Part shown: in pieces, positions 1 through 12,089 of the stretch
Numbering within the stretch: position 1 is the first letter of the stretch
Layout: each line of letters starts with the position of its first letter
NCBI RefSeq assembly: GCF_036323735.1
Contig: NC_086019.1
Span: 241,408,602 to 241,472,601 of the forward strand
DNA: 64,000 bases
Source: Rattus norvegicus
Lineage: Eukaryota; Chordata; Mammalia; Rodentia; Muridae
Direction: 5' to 3'
Made by a program: the position numbers and the translations under genes
Notes under the pieces: model-generated
What the model saw: only the letters and a program-made list of their open reading frames with translations
Told to the model about the DNA's origin: nothing
Database searches by the model: none

Positions 1-1596
1 ATAGGTCGATGTTGGACTTTAGTTGAGACAAGAAAGTTTCTTAAAGTAGACACAATTTTAAAACTTTATCTTCAACAAAGACCTTCTAAATCTTTTAAAA
101 GAGATGATAAATTATCAATTGATTTTTTCAAAGTAGAATTCATTTTTAAGTTTCATGGAGACTTCATAGTGTTGTCCATGGTTGTATAATTTATCTTCTC
201 ACAAAGTTATGGCTTAATTTTTATGAGCTCTGGGTTTTTTCTTTGTGATAATAAGCATTGTGAAAAGAGAAATTTAGAAACCAGCCTTTAGGTGAAATTG
301 CGAACATTTTATGAGCTCAGAGTTTCTTTCAAACCTCTTATTAGCATCTCAGCCACTTCTGATTCAAAGAGACACAGTAGAGAGAAGTGAAATCATAAAT
401 GTTAAATGAATAATTTAAATAAATTTTTGGCTTTAGCATATACATTTATAAAATCAAACAGAAATTCATTAGATTTAATTGATTGTCATTAGCATAAAAT
501 AAAAGCTGTTTATCTCTGAAAGAAACAATTTACTTCATCATTTTGCTGGGGATTGAACCCAAGGCCTTCTGCAGGCCAGACACTGAGCCACATACCCAAG
601 CCCATCCTCTGTTCTTTTGATATTCCTATAAAACAGAGAAAACATGACAGATTAGCAGTTACTTGGTATGGACTCTTTCCTGACTAGCTGATCTCAGTGC
701 TTGATCGGAAGGAGCTTGAAACAGTAGAACACTGACTTTCAGAGACACTCTCTCTCTGACACTCACCAGGTGTTTTGGAACATGGTCAACCCACAAAAGG
801 AATTCCTTAGTCACATGCCTTAATTCTCCCATTTCCTGAACATACATTGTCTCGTCTGAACATGTTTCAATCTTATCTGGCCTGATTGTCTTTCTTAGTC
901 TCCTTCGAGATATAGGTCAGAGCCAATTCCCCCCACTGAATTAAAACACCTACTTTTTTTTTGTACATGTAGGCCCTTGTTTCAAATTTGTCCAATTGTT
1001 CTCAAGAACCTAGATTTTGAAACAAAGCAAGAAAGACCATGCCCTGTTTTTACCAGCTAATCTGCATATTCATTCATGTATACGCTTCAATCAACCTACT
1101 CATTTTGACACAGCGTACTTAGGCAATTAGCAAGGATAGACACGAACGTGGAAAGCACAGAAAGCACCCTTTGCGTGGGTGTAGGGGCATATTTCTCTAA
1201 GAAGGTGTGGGTGCCTGAGCGTAAATAGAACTCCTTGATCCAGTTGAGTAACAATGAATGGGCTTGGCTGTTTGCACTCTTTCTTTCAGTCAATAGATGC
1301 TCCACATCTACACTGGAGTGTGCATTATCTACCTATGCTAAGGAAAGGTCCTGTTGAAGCAAATCCTAGTTAGCAACAGTAGCCAATGTTCTGCCATTTA
1401 CTATTAATGCTGACACTTGAGACGGAGAAAAGGTCATAGAAAGGGCAGTTTCAGGATAAAGTCATCTGCATGGTCATGGCATTATTTCACTAGATTAGTC
1501 ATCCTCAACTCTCCCTAGTATAAAATTGCTAGGGGAAAGATAACGTAGAAGAGTCTAAATGTTTTCCATGTTATAATAGTCTCTCTGTCTTTTTCG
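1..1596. other. AT-rich intergenic sequence, no gene seen
   Basis: No open frame with coding character and no conserved domain is visible. The only recognisable item is an old tRNA-derived SINE relic near 545-603. The stretch presumably belongs to the interval between Ch25h and its left neighbour (Fas by human synteny, not visible here). Confidence 0.6.
545..603 (-). mobile_element. Old ID/B2-type SINE relic
   Basis: On the minus strand a diverged tRNA-like head is visible, with a B-box-like GGGTTCAATCC (plus-strand 549-559) followed by a short remnant. It lacks the near-perfect ID sequence and the A-tail, so it is an old, decayed copy. Confidence 0.45.
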
Positions 1597-1820
1597 TTAA
1601 AAAAAATTTATTAGATATATTTCTTTACTTACATTTCAAATGTTATTCCCCTTCCCGGTTTCCTGTCCATAAACCCCATCCCCTCCTCTCCCCCTTCCCC
1701 ATATGGGTATTCCCCCTATACATCCCCCCTTACTTCCCCCCCCCATATTCCCCTGCACTGGGGGGTCCAACCTTGGCAGGACCAAGGGCTGCCCCTTCCA
1801 CTGGGGCCCCAACAAGTTCT
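1597..1820 (-). mobile_element. L1 3' end fragment (minus)
   Basis: Read on the minus strand this is the G-rich 3' UTR of a rodent L1, ending in the usual A-rich terminus (plus-strand T/A-rich start near 1597). The same L1 3' UTR text recurs on the plus strand at 3095-3405. It is truncated and non-coding; the 72-codon frame across it is a repeat artefact. Confidence 0.7.
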
Positions 1821-2009
1821 CTCTTAAGTTCAGGTTTAAGAGCTGAGAGTACAAAGGATTTTTGTCTCCATGACTTCCAAATGGCCATATAGTTATTCTA
1901 GGTTTCCTACAGTTTACAAAGTCAAGAGAAGTTCATCCTTTTATTTGTTTTTCACAAATTTAGGGGTTGTCTTTAAGATTTCTCTTTATTATCTTTTAAT
2001 TTGTATGTA

Positions 2010-2215
2010 TATACATGTATGCACTTGCATTTCTATCTGCCTGTGTTGGGGATGGATGCCCTTGGAGTCTAAAAGAGGGAGTTAGATCCCTTGAATCTAG
2101 AGTTACACATGGTTTCAATCTACCTGATATAGGTGATGAATACTGAACTCCAGTCCTCTGAAAGAACAGTGAATGTTCTTAGTCACCCAGCTGTTTCTCT
2201 ATCCCTGACTTGGAA
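2010..2215 (-). mobile_element. B3/B2-type SINE (minus)
   Basis: The plus strand reads as the reverse complement of a diverged B2/B3 SINE: a section resembling 'ACTCCAGTCCTCTGAAAGAA' and then the decayed complement of the tRNA-like A-box head near 2180-2205. Several percent divergence indicates an old insertion. Confidence 0.6.
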
Positions 2216-2369
2216 ATCTTGCCCAGCATTGCTATGGTTTGACCTTAGATCTGTCTTTTGCAAGGTATAAAATTATCTATCCATCCAACCTTATGAGTTT
2301 ATAGCATATCTAAACATTTCTATCTATGAAAGCATTCTTCCAAGTCCTTTGTTAATGTGAGGGATGTTG

Positions 2370-2805
2370 CATTAGTTACTTTACTACTGCTGTGATAAAA
2401 AAAATTATGACCAAGAAAACTTACAAAAGAAGAATGTATTTGAGCTTATACTTGTACAAGGTTAATAGTTTGTAGTGGTGAGGAATCATGGCAGAGGGGA
2501 GCAGGCAGGCATGGCGGCATGGTAGCTGAAGAAGTTGAGGCTCATGTATTGCAAACACAAATCAGAGACAGAGAGGAAGAGGGAGGGGGAGGGAGGAGGG
2601 GAAGGGAGGGAGAGAAACAGAGAGAGGAGGGGGGTTGAGAACTAGAAATGGCATTAGTATTTAAGCTCTCAAAGCCCATCTCCAGTGCACAATCCTGCAG
2701 CAAGACCACACCTCTTAAGCCTTCTCGAACAGTGCCACCAACTGGGAACTAACTATTCAGATTGAGACTATGGAAGACATTTTTCCTTCAAATAGCCCCA
2801 TAATG
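2370..2805 (+). mobile_element. Rodent URR1-like interspersed repeat
   Basis: It starts with a diverged 'TACTGCTGTGATAAA' end and contains the phrases GGCATGGCGGCATGGTAG and CAAGACCACACCTCTTAAG, which I recognise from an abundant rodent non-autonomous DNA-transposon-like repeat. The family name is from memory. A GGGA-rich simple repeat (about 2570-2640) has expanded inside it. Related copies lie near 38.3, 40.4, 14.6 and 15.5 kb. Confidence 0.5.
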
Positions 2806-3094
2806 ATAATAATACTTTTGATAATGGCTAATAAAATAATTAAATGAAGTCATTAGCTTAGGCCTATCCAGACTTCAGATCTGTTTCAGTTTTGTTTAAA
2901 GTACCTTTACTACCTCATTTTCCTTTGTTGCAATCACCCTGGATAAAAATTAGCTAGTAGAGAAAGTGTTGTTTGAACACTAGCATTTGGGAAGCTCTCT
3001 CATAATTGAGAAAAATATGTCTAGTTGAAAACTATTTACCCTCCAATATATCCCTACAATCATATTTCCTTTCATGTATAAAGATGTCTTGCCT

Positions 3095-3405
3095 TCCAGG
3101 GACTAAGCCACTACCCAAAGACTATACATGGACTGACCCTGGGCTCCAACTGCATAGGTAGCAATGAATAGTCTAGTAAGAGCACCAGTGGAAGGGGAAG
3201 CCCTTGGTCCTGCCAAGACTGAACCCCCAGTGAACGTGATTGTTGGGGGGAGGGCAGTAATGGGGGGAGGATAGGGAGGTGAACACCCATATAGAAGGGG
3301 AGAGGGAGGGCTTAGGGGGATGTTGGCCTGGAAACCGGGAAAGGGAATAACAATTGAAATGTAAATAAGAAGTACCCAATTTAATAAAGATGGAGGAAAA
3401 AATAG
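3095..3405 (+). mobile_element. L1 3' UTR fragment (plus)
   Basis: Typical rat L1 3' UTR: a CTAAGCCACTACCCAAAGAC-type start, the G-rich polypurine section near 3240-3315, and a terminus of AAATGTAAATAAGAAG followed by AATAAAG. It is 5' truncated and has no ORF2 sequence. Confidence 0.75.
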
Positions 3406-3819
3406 ATGTCTTGCCACAGCTAATATTAATTTATATTTCCTGGAAAATTATGGAAGTGTTTATTTAATGGATAGCTATCTCTACAAATGTTAATAGATTA
3501 AGCATATATGTGCATAAGATGACATCTTCCAAAGAAGAGTTTGAGGAAAGTAGACCACTTTTTGCCTATGTTTTGGTTAAATCCTGTAAAATAATTTCTT
3601 TCACAGTCTCACAGTGACTTTTAGAGATATTGTGGTATCTAGAGACAGGTGAAAGGTAAGCATTCAAAGACTAAATCAAAGGACAGCATTTGTATTACTA
3701 TTATGTTGAGAATGTCACAATCTGATTGAAGTCACTCACATTGAGTACTCAAAACCTGAATGTGGATGATATGAATATCTCTCTATAAAAACCCTAAAGA
3801 ATCAACATACTCAAATAAA

Positions 3820-3950
3820 TTTGAGGAGTCAATCACGGGACACACCTAAAATCCCAGCACACAGGAAGTAGATAGAGGTGAAAGGATTATAAATTTGAGA
3901 CCAAGTTGAGCTTTGTGGAGACAGCTTGTCAAGGGTAAAAATATAGGAAC
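3820..3950 (+). mobile_element. Diverged B1 SINE (plus)
   Basis: It contains recognisable B1 segments: ACACCTAAAATCCCAGCAC, then a GAGACCAAGTTGAGCTTTG block and a short A-rich end. It is heavily diverged, hence old. Confidence 0.55.
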
Positions 3951-4059
3951 AATAGTCGAGGTCAACAACACTACAAGGTCAATATGCAAATAGTATTTGA
4001 ATTTCCCTATATAAATAATTATTGAAAACAAATCAAATTATAGTTTCATCAGAAAAATA

Positions 4060-5035
4060 AAATTGGAATATATTAACCATAAAAGTAAATGATCAAGAAC
4101 TACAAAAATGTCAAAAGAAATCATAGTAACCCTAAATAAATGGAAAAACAGCCTACATGTACAGACTTGAAGCATTTATATTAGCCATTTCAGACTTCAA
4201 ATTAACCTTCAGATCCACAATGATTTCTTTACAATATTCAATCCCTCTCCCTCTCCCTCTCTCTCTCCCTCTCCCTCTCCCTCTCTTTCTCCCTCTCTCT
4301 CTCCCTCCTTCTCTCCCCTCTCTACCATAAAAGCCAATGGCAATATTTCTTAGAATATGCAAGGGACAATGAATAGGGAAAACAATCTTGGAAAAGAATA
4401 AAAAGTAAGGAATTTACATTTCTCAATTTTAAAACTTGCTGTAAGAACATACTATTTAAAATAATGTGGTCTTGTTGCAATGACAAACATCTAATCCAGT
4501 GCAACAGAATGAAAAGTCTGGAAATAATTTTCTGACGTCTGTGATAAATTAAGTTTTGACAAGGATTCCAAGGACAGTCAGTGGGAACAATATTCTTGTT
4601 GAGAAATTGTGTCAGATTATTGGGTACCCAAAGGAACCAAAGTTGTGAACATAGGAGCTAAAACTATAAAACCCTTACAAGAATATATAGGTATAAATCA
4701 TCATGAACTTTGATTAGGTACAATTCTTAAATATGATATCAGAAAGACAAGCAACAGAAGTAGAAAGGAATATCTAGACTTCAACTTTTCAAACTTTTGG
4801 GCATCAAAGAACAGCATCATCAAATCGAAACAATAACTCACAAAATATCTGACCAGAGTGTACGAGTCCAGAATAAAATGGAATTGTTTAATCCAATGAT
4901 GGGAAAATATAAACATTGTTTAATTGTACCAAACTTAGTGAGATATACTGAACGCTTTCCCCTGAAAGCAGGATCAAGGCAAGAATGCCCCTGCTCAGTG
5001 CTTTTGCTCAGGATTTTACTGAATCCATAGGCTTC
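4060..5035 (+). mobile_element. Ancient L1 ORF2 relic with a CT-rich insertion
   Basis: Degenerate L1 ORF2 text is visible, including CTAAATAAATGGAAAAACAG near 4130-4150 and a decayed C-terminal part to about 4905. A separate reverse-transcriptase piece at about 4930-5030 translates to something like KAGSRQECP. A (CCCTCT)n block at about 4240-4320 interrupts it. All frames are broken, so there is no functional product. Confidence 0.55.
4240..4322. repeat. (CCCTCT)n polypyrimidine simple repeat
   Basis: Tandem CCCTCT/CTCT units are visible. The short R/G/E-rich minus-strand frame here comes from the repeat and is not a gene. Confidence 0.85.
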
Positions 5036-5039
5036 TTGT

Positions 5040-5629
5040 CAGAGCAGAAAGCAAGAAAGGAAAGGAAAGAAGGGAGGGAGGAAGGGAGGGAGGGACAGAG
5101 GGAGGGAGGGAGGGGTGAGATGCCTTGATTTACCTACATATTTTATTTCCTTGCTTCTACTCTATTCTGGACTCCAGCCTAAAGGAGTTTTACTATCACA
5201 CTCATTCTGCAGGAGGGGATTCAGAACTGCGTGAACGTCCTTAAATTCCAAGAACATCTTGCAGACTGGTTGTAGTGATGCTCTGCACACACAATCCAGG
5301 CCCAATATCAACTGCTGAGGCCAGATGCCATTCTAGAGAATGTCTTAGCTAAGGAGGAAGCACAGGCTAACAACTGGTAAAGGGATTTAAGTGGGAGAAT
5401 TGAAGGTCAGAGAAAAACTGTGTAACAGGAAAGGAGCCGGAATTGCAAGAAATCAGAAGCAAAATGATACCAGCTATTTGATCTGAGGAAATTTACTTGG
5501 AGTTCTCTTCTTGTCTGTGAGCTAGGAATAATACAAACTCTACCCATTGTCTCCCTCTTCTTATTCAAGGCCCGGATTTAAAATGGAATATCTAAAGGAC
5601 CATTGCCATAAAGGGACTCCTAATGACAT
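5040..5629. other. Unique sequence with a GGGA tract
   Basis: It begins with a purine-rich (GGGA)n block at about 5051-5115. The rest looks single-copy, and no ORF, exon pair or regulatory motif stands out. Confidence 0.5.
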
Positions 5630-6545
5630 TCTGCTACACTCATGGAGCAGTACCTTGCTCAGCCATCATCAGAGAAGCTTTCTTCTGCAGTAGATAGGAA
5701 CAAATACTGGGCCCACAGCAGGACATTATACAGAGAATGAGAGACCTGGAAACACTCAGTCCTAAATGAAATGTTCCCATCAAATCCCTCCCCTCGAGGT
5801 TCAGGGAACCCAGTGAAAGAGGTGGCAGAAAGAATATGATAAAGAGCCTGAGGGAATGGAGGATGACAAAGAAATGGGGTCCTCTAAACACAGCAGAACC
5901 AAAATACATATGAACTCACAGAGACTGTGGTAGAGGGCACAGGGCCAGGATGCATCTATACCAGATGAGATACCAGTGCTGAGGGGAGATGTGGGTACGG
6001 GTCCCCGTCCTTAACTAGAAGCTATCTCAAATTGACAACCACCAAATGAAAAATTAGTTCTCTCCAATGGAGTCTCATTGGGGATGCAATCTACTTAAGG
6101 CCAGGCCCCATGGCCAACTGTAGATGCCCAACACAAAACAAACTCAATGGCGTCTTTGCAGGTCCTGTGTCCCATTGTTTGTTACAAATTTTTATTTGTA
6201 AATCACTTTTTACCTGATAGATCCTATGCATATATATTATGGCTTCAAGTTTTGTGATTTTTAAGGGACTCCTCTCTGTGTATCTCTGCATCTATATGAG
6301 GTTTCTGGTGATTTTTTTTCCTTTGGTTCTTTGCCTTTCATTTGTTTGTTTTTGTCCTTTTCCCATTTGTTTTTGTTTTGTCTTATTTTATTATTTAGAT
6401 GCCTGTTTGTTTTCTAAGGAGAGACAGAAAGTGTGTGGAATCAGATGGGAGGGGAAGTGAAGAGACTCTCAGAGGACTTGGGGGAGGCAAAACCATAATC
6501 GGAATATATCGTCTGGAAAAACACAATTTTTAATAAAAGAAAATT
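5630..6545 (+). mobile_element. Lx-family L1 3' end (plus)
   Basis: The block starting near CAGCCATCATCAGAGAAGC, running through the TATATATTATGGCTTCAAGT section and ending in the A-rich AATAAA-containing tail near 6525-6560, matches my recollection of rodent Lx L1 3' sequence. The short frames in it belong to the repeat. Confidence 0.6.
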
Positions 6546-6984
6546 AATAAAACGAAATAAAATAGAATACATACATATTGGCCTTCTCTTATTCCATACT
6601 ATAAAACTCCCCCTCTCTTCTCCCAGACCCTCTTTTTCATAACCTTATGCCTTATTTTCCTTATCAAAGTAGCCTACTCTGAAGTGGATTTGCTCCCTTA
6701 TTGTCTAATGTGGGGGTGGCTCTCTGGGATCAATACAAAAGGTATTGTTTAAAACAAGTAGGATGCGTTGACTCTGACCACAAAGTTGTTTTAAAGATTA
6801 AGAGGAGTCATGTGTTCAAAGCTGTTAGCATTGTGTGTAAACTATTAAAGGGCCTATTACATAATAACTATCATTAGCACTGTGTTATGACCAATCTTCA
6901 TTCTCACACTGTAAGGTTCGCTATACTGTTGGCTATGTGTATATGCTCAGAATTAGGCCCAGGAAGCAAAATTGAGGAGGAATC

Positions 6985-7270
6985 CTGGGTGGTCTACTGT
7001 GTTAGGCTATGCACAGGTGTCAGAGTACAGCAACAGACAGTAATTTGGGGGTGGTCAGCTGTGTTAGGTTAGGCACAGGAGCCATGATGCAGCAATACAC
7101 AGTGACCCAGGGTTATCTGCGGTGTTAGGCTATACACAGGTGTCATAGTGAAGACACAGAGTCACCCAGGGTGGTCTGCTGTGTTCCGGTATGCACAAGG
7201 GTCAGGATGTAGCAATATACAATAATCTAGGCTGATCTGCTGTGTTAGGCTATGCACAGATGTTATGGTC
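6985..7270. repeat. 61-bp minisatellite, about 4.5 copies
   Basis: The core TGTGTTAGGCTATGCACAGG recurs, with changes, starting at 6999, 7060, 7121, 7180 and 7241, giving periods of 61, 61, 59 and 61 bp. Between cores sit variable versions of AGCAATACACAGTGACCCAGG. Copies differ at several positions, so the array is moderately old. No open frame runs through it. Confidence 0.85.
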
Positions 7271-8023
7271 AGAAAGAAGCTCTACTAGAATAGGCCATAC
7301 CAGTGGGGCAAACAAGAAGCTTTGATCCTGGATCACCAGTCTGACTAGTTCCTGGCTGGCTGCCCAGTTACCAGGACTTAGCCTTGAGACTCACATCTGC
7401 AGCCTATTTTCAAGTCCCTCTTTAACACTCTCCAGGAGGGTTCAAGTCATCCTACCAGAATACTGCATATTGTGTCGTTCTTTGTAAACTCTTTCCCAGA
7501 CAATCATTTTTTGTGTTGTTGTTGTTGTTGCTATTTCTCATTAGTGAACATCAGCTGCAGTGGCCCTGACATCCAATCACAAAGGATCCTCTGTTAAGCT
7601 CAGGAGTGAGTTGTATGACAACCGATGCCCGTGAGAATGGACACTTGAGTGAATTTACACTCTAGTCCTAGAATGAACAGCTTTTTAAGATTGTACAACT
7701 CTGGGAAAAGATCAGAGATCCACAGTCAAACATCAGGCAGAACTTGGGAAGTCTTGCAGGGGCAGCCTCTGATTCTGTTTCCTGCCATTGGATCCCATTC
7801 CCCTACCTGGGTTACCTGTTTGGGCCTCTTCAGAAGAGGGAGGGGATATGCATAATCTGCTGGGATTAGATGTCCTAAGGTGGGTGGGGTAGTACCCAAG
7901 AGAGGCTTCCCAGAGAAGAGGTGAGGGTAATGGAGGAGGGATTTGTAAGGGTGAGACTGGGAAAAAAGCTGGGAGAAGGGCTAAGATCAGGATGTAAAGT
8001 GAATAAAGAAAATAAATGGTTGG

Positions 8024-8215
8024 GGTTGGAGAGATGGCTCCATGGTTAAAAGCACTGACTCCTCTCCCAGAGGTGTTCAGTTCAATTCCAGCAACCACAT
8101 GTTGGCTCACAACCATCTGTAATGAGATCTGATGCCCTCTTCTGGTGTGTCTGAAGACAACTACAGTGTACTACAAATAAAATAAATAAATAATTTTTTT
8201 AAACAAAAGAAAAAG
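8024..8215 (+). mobile_element. B2 SINE (plus)
   Basis: It begins GGGGTTGGAGAGATGGCTCC with the tRNA-like pol III promoter boxes, passes through CAACCACATGTTGGCTCAC and CTCTTCTGGTGTGTCTGAAG, and ends in an AAATAAAATAAATAAATAAT tail. It is close to consensus and near full length. Confidence 0.85.
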
Positions 8216-9635
8216 AAAAAAGTTATTGAGAAGAAAAAAGAATAAACAGCCCTTACATGAGGGAACTCGACTTTGCCTCACAGAAAGAAGAGCAAATCTC
8301 CAAAGAAAGATCCAGAGTTTGGTCTTCCAAAGTGTAGTCTCATTTTTCTCTATGAGTTTAGAAAGATGTGATAATGAAAAGAAGCTACTGAGGGACAGCA
8401 GAGCACAGTAAAGTAAAGGTGGCTCCTGAAAACTCTCCTAGTCCTGTGGACCATGGATGGCTTAGATGGTCACCAACTGGTAGCTTTCCTGAACCTCTCC
8501 TCATGAGGCTCTTGTGAGGAATCAAATGAATTGGTAGGCAGAAAGGGAGTCAGAGGATTGAGTATGTCAGGAGTGTTTTACATCAGCTGTAGAACAAGAG
8601 AAGACAAAAATTAACAAAAACAGAAGCAGGAATAACACAGCTGAAGACAGAGTCAGATGCCAGGCTGCACTGAGTATGGTGTTTGCTTTCAGAGGAAGTC
8701 ACACTATGTGCTAAGAAGCTGTGTGCTACCATCTGCTGAAGGCTCAAGGATGCGTTGCAAGCTCCGTCTTCCCACCTGAAGGTTGTGTTAGGAAACAGAG
8801 TTGTTCTCCAGGGTGGAAATGGTTTGGTCTTACAGGTAGGCACTGACTCTAAGTTATTTCAGCCATGTCTGAGCATAAAGTTATGAAGTAAATTTGGTAC
8901 TTAAGTTGCCATAAAACAGCTACCCAGGCCCACCATAGAGATGGTCAAGGTGAGGTTTGCTACTGCAAAATAACACCAGAGCACATTCTTTGTGTTGGGC
9001 CTCAAACAACTACATGCCAATTGGCCTACATTGCCTGTGGGCTACCACAGATCTGATCAGCACATAGGAAGTGGTTCTCCATTCTCCACTGATGAAAACC
9101 ACTTATAACATCTTAGATTCATTTATACCAAAGGGGTTTTCCCTCCAATGTAAAGGCAGCAGGAAGCCACAGGTTTCTCATGATGTCCTCTTAAACACAA
9201 GAACCAGAAAAACATTTGATGAGCCAAGAAGTGGGAATTATTGGACATCGTGAAACCTGGGAAGCAAGTACAGCAGAATTATGGCCATGCCTGAGATTCA
9301 TGAAGATTCCAATACTCAGAACTGCCAATGTTCTCAGAAGACAACCTTGTCATACTCTTTCCAGGGAAGTTTGTCTCTTCTAGAAATGCTCTCATCCTTC
9401 CTCAACTTTGCATATGAGCATCACCACTCATGTGCCAAGGACAATAGACATCACCATGTATGTGCCACAGATAATAGGCTCAACATCAGAATCCCAGTTC
9501 TCTTGCTTACATATCCTAAATTTCCAAGAGATGTCCTATTTACAAATAGATCAAGTTTCTGACCTAGATTTAGAAAAGAGTGTCCACAGTTAACATTGTA
9601 TGTAAAACAACCATAGCTACATGAACCAGTGTGTG

Positions 9636-9637
<2 letters not shown>
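8216..9637. other. Mostly unique intergenic sequence
   Basis: No protein domain or splice-paired exon is recognisable. Frames up to 93 codons occur but look random. Near 9405-9480 there is a short internal near-duplication (two CATCACCA-CATGTGCCA-type phrases). Confidence 0.5.

Positions 9638-9680
<43 letters not shown>
9638..9680. repeat. (TG)n microsatellite
   Basis: About 20 TG dinucleotides in an uninterrupted run. Confidence 0.95.
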
Positions 9681-9681
<1 letters not shown>

Positions 9682-10339
9682 CCAAGTCTTCTGCAATATT
9701 TTTGGCTTCAAAGTTAAATCTCACGTGAGGCCCTTGTATTAATTTATTATCACCACTAACATCATCACTATTTAGTACGATTGATATAAAGTACAATGCT
9801 TAAAATTTATAAATAGACAAAACTTGACATACCTATACTCCTAAGCAGCCATCGCAACAATCAGGAAGGTACATGTGCCCATCATCCCTCAAAGATTTCT
9901 AGCATCCTTGAAGTCTATGTCTGTACCTTTCCCTATCTCCAAACAGCTACCAGTCTCTTTTGTCATGATGGATTTATTTGTATTTTCTGTAAACAGAGCA
10001 ATCTAATCTGAATTCTAACTGACTATCTATTCAGCATCATTATTTTTTAATTCATCCTTATAATTGCATGTAGCTTTCCATTTCTATTTATGGCTGGGAG
10101 GTATTTCACTTATGGATGCTTTCTTAAACTGTTTCAAACTGAAATTTTCAGAGTAAATATGAGACAATACAGATCTGAAGCACTTCATTAAGTTTCTACA
10201 TGTTGACCCAGCAGTTTAAGCAAAAATGTAGCAAACAAAATGGATGACAATAACGCCCATGTAGGGTCCTGTAACTACCTTTTTGACATCCAACAAAAGA
10301 AAGTTCCCAAAGGTTTTGGAAACCCAGAGTGTGGGAGGA
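9681..10339. other. Possible ancient L1 remnant and unique sequence
   Basis: The 9740-10140 part has the A/T-rich style and phrases (for example AAGGTACATGTGCCCATCA) of an old mammalian L1 3' region, but it is too decayed to assign firmly. Nothing coding is seen. Confidence 0.3.
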
Positions 10340-10460
10340 AAACAACAGAAAGGGTAAGGTCTTTGTGTTCCAGACCATCTGTGCAAACCAAAGAAAAGTC
10401 ACTTCCTGTCTCTGACCCTCAGTTTCCTTATTTATAAAATGCGGAAACTGGATAGGGTGT
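10340..10460 (+). mobile_element. MIR SINE (sense)
   Basis: The phrases AAGTCACTTCCTGTCTCTGA and CTCAGTTTCCTTATTTATAA match the MIR core region in sense orientation. It is an old mammalian-wide repeat. Confidence 0.6.
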
Positions 10461-11599
10461 CTCAGCCGTAGCATTTTTGTTTCTCCTAACTTGCCAGGGA
10501 CAGCACGTGAGCTGTCTTCCTCTAGCAGTGCTAGATCTGAAACATATCCAGTCCACAGCCTTCTCCCAGGAACTGCATAGTAAGAGTGGCTTTGTCCACA
10601 TGATGCCCAACCCTAAGAAGCTTCCTTCAAATGCTCTTTGCTGACAGTGTCCACTTATATATCAGGAATCTGCCCTTGGTGTGAAAGAAAGGAGGGCTTT
10701 TTCCTGGTGCCATACCCTCACCCTGATCACTGACATGGCCTTTTGCTTCCAAAAGGTCTACAGATAGCCAGTCTAGGTGTCAGCTGTGGTGCCAGATTCA
10801 GCCTCTTTCAATTTTGGTCCTCTGCAATGCCTACCCTTGTATGACACTATTCTTAGAGAAAGATGAACAAATGTCTACTTACACAATACAAGGAACTGAT
10901 GTCAGACCAAGTTAGTACCACCAATATCTCACTTGGTGAATCAATGACTTTACTGATGCTACTTGCTGTAAAAGGGTAAGAAATTACTTACAGGAATCTG
11001 GATGACCCAAAGACAGCTGCATCACCAAAAGCTCATACAGATTGTTGATATCTCATAAGATCTGGAACCCTGTCATCACTCTGTATTACTTGAAAGAAGC
11101 CCCACAGGTAAGAGAGTCACCTCACCTCTCAATTCATCATCTCATTATATGTATATGACCTATGGGAAAGAAGGGATTTATGAATCTTCTAAGTTTCAGG
11201 GACTTGCTGAGACTTGGTAATTGTGGAGTTCTTCCACCCAAAAAGGAATGTTTCAATTTGGAACTTTCTGAGTCTTAAGGAGAGTCTCCCTGGGATGGAA
11301 AGTTTCAGTTCTGAATAAATTACTATGCAACATAACATCCCTTCTCTCCCCTGCCACACTGGCAAATGTCCATCTTCCAGACCCTCTTCAGATTCTGCAG
11401 GGAAGCAGAGTTACAGTTTAAAGATTAGAAGGATACAAGAAAAGAAGACTGGAATGGAATGCTAGCAACAGCTGCAGGGTAGAAAAGGTAGAACATCGTG
11501 ACATCAGGGACAGCGGGAGAGAGGAGTTTCATATCATAATCTCTGAAGAAGGATTGTCTCACCCATTCAACTCCCTATTGTTTTGACTTAATTCATCTT
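10461..11599. other. Unique intergenic sequence
   Basis: No gene, repeat family or regulatory motif is recognised. Confidence 0.4.
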
Positions 11600-11775
11600 C
11601 ATGGAAACACTAGGAAGTAGTCAAGACTACCCATTGATATTCTACTTTCCATCTACTTTACAGAGATAGAAACTGATGTTCCAAGTGATTTAATAACTAC
11701 TCTGAAAGCAGATAACCAGGAGCTCAACCACAGGCTTTTCAGGCTCCCAGGCCTAGAGTCTATACTCTGAGCTAT
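11600..11775 (-). mobile_element. MIR SINE (antisense)
   Basis: The segment TTTACAGAGATAGAAACTGA followed by a diverged 'AAGTGATTTAATAACT' is the complement of the MIR core. It is heavily diverged. Confidence 0.5.
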
Positions 11776-12089
11776 CTATAGAACACTTTCCAAGAGTAAG
11801 ATCCTTGAAGGAATATAAGTTATATGACATAGTCCCTCCTTTCACAGATTTTTCCCTCCCATACAGAAAATAATGATTTAACCCTTTTGTAGTAGATGGC
11901 AATTACCACAGAGACCCATAACTGATCAAGGTATAAAGAATAAAATATTTCCAAATATTCAGAAATAGTGAATATATTTTTCATATCCTTCTCTACTCAA
12001 GACTTGGGAATCTTAGGGGAAAGTGGGACAGAATGTTTATAAGGTGATGGATGACTATAAGGAAACAATGTTTTGTGAACAGAGCAGGA

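Noticed and set aside
6985..7270. CRISPR-like array
   Set aside because: Repeat units diverge and there are no unique spacers between exact repeats; the genome is mammalian. It is a minisatellite. The same reasoning applies to the 30-bp Lipa array.
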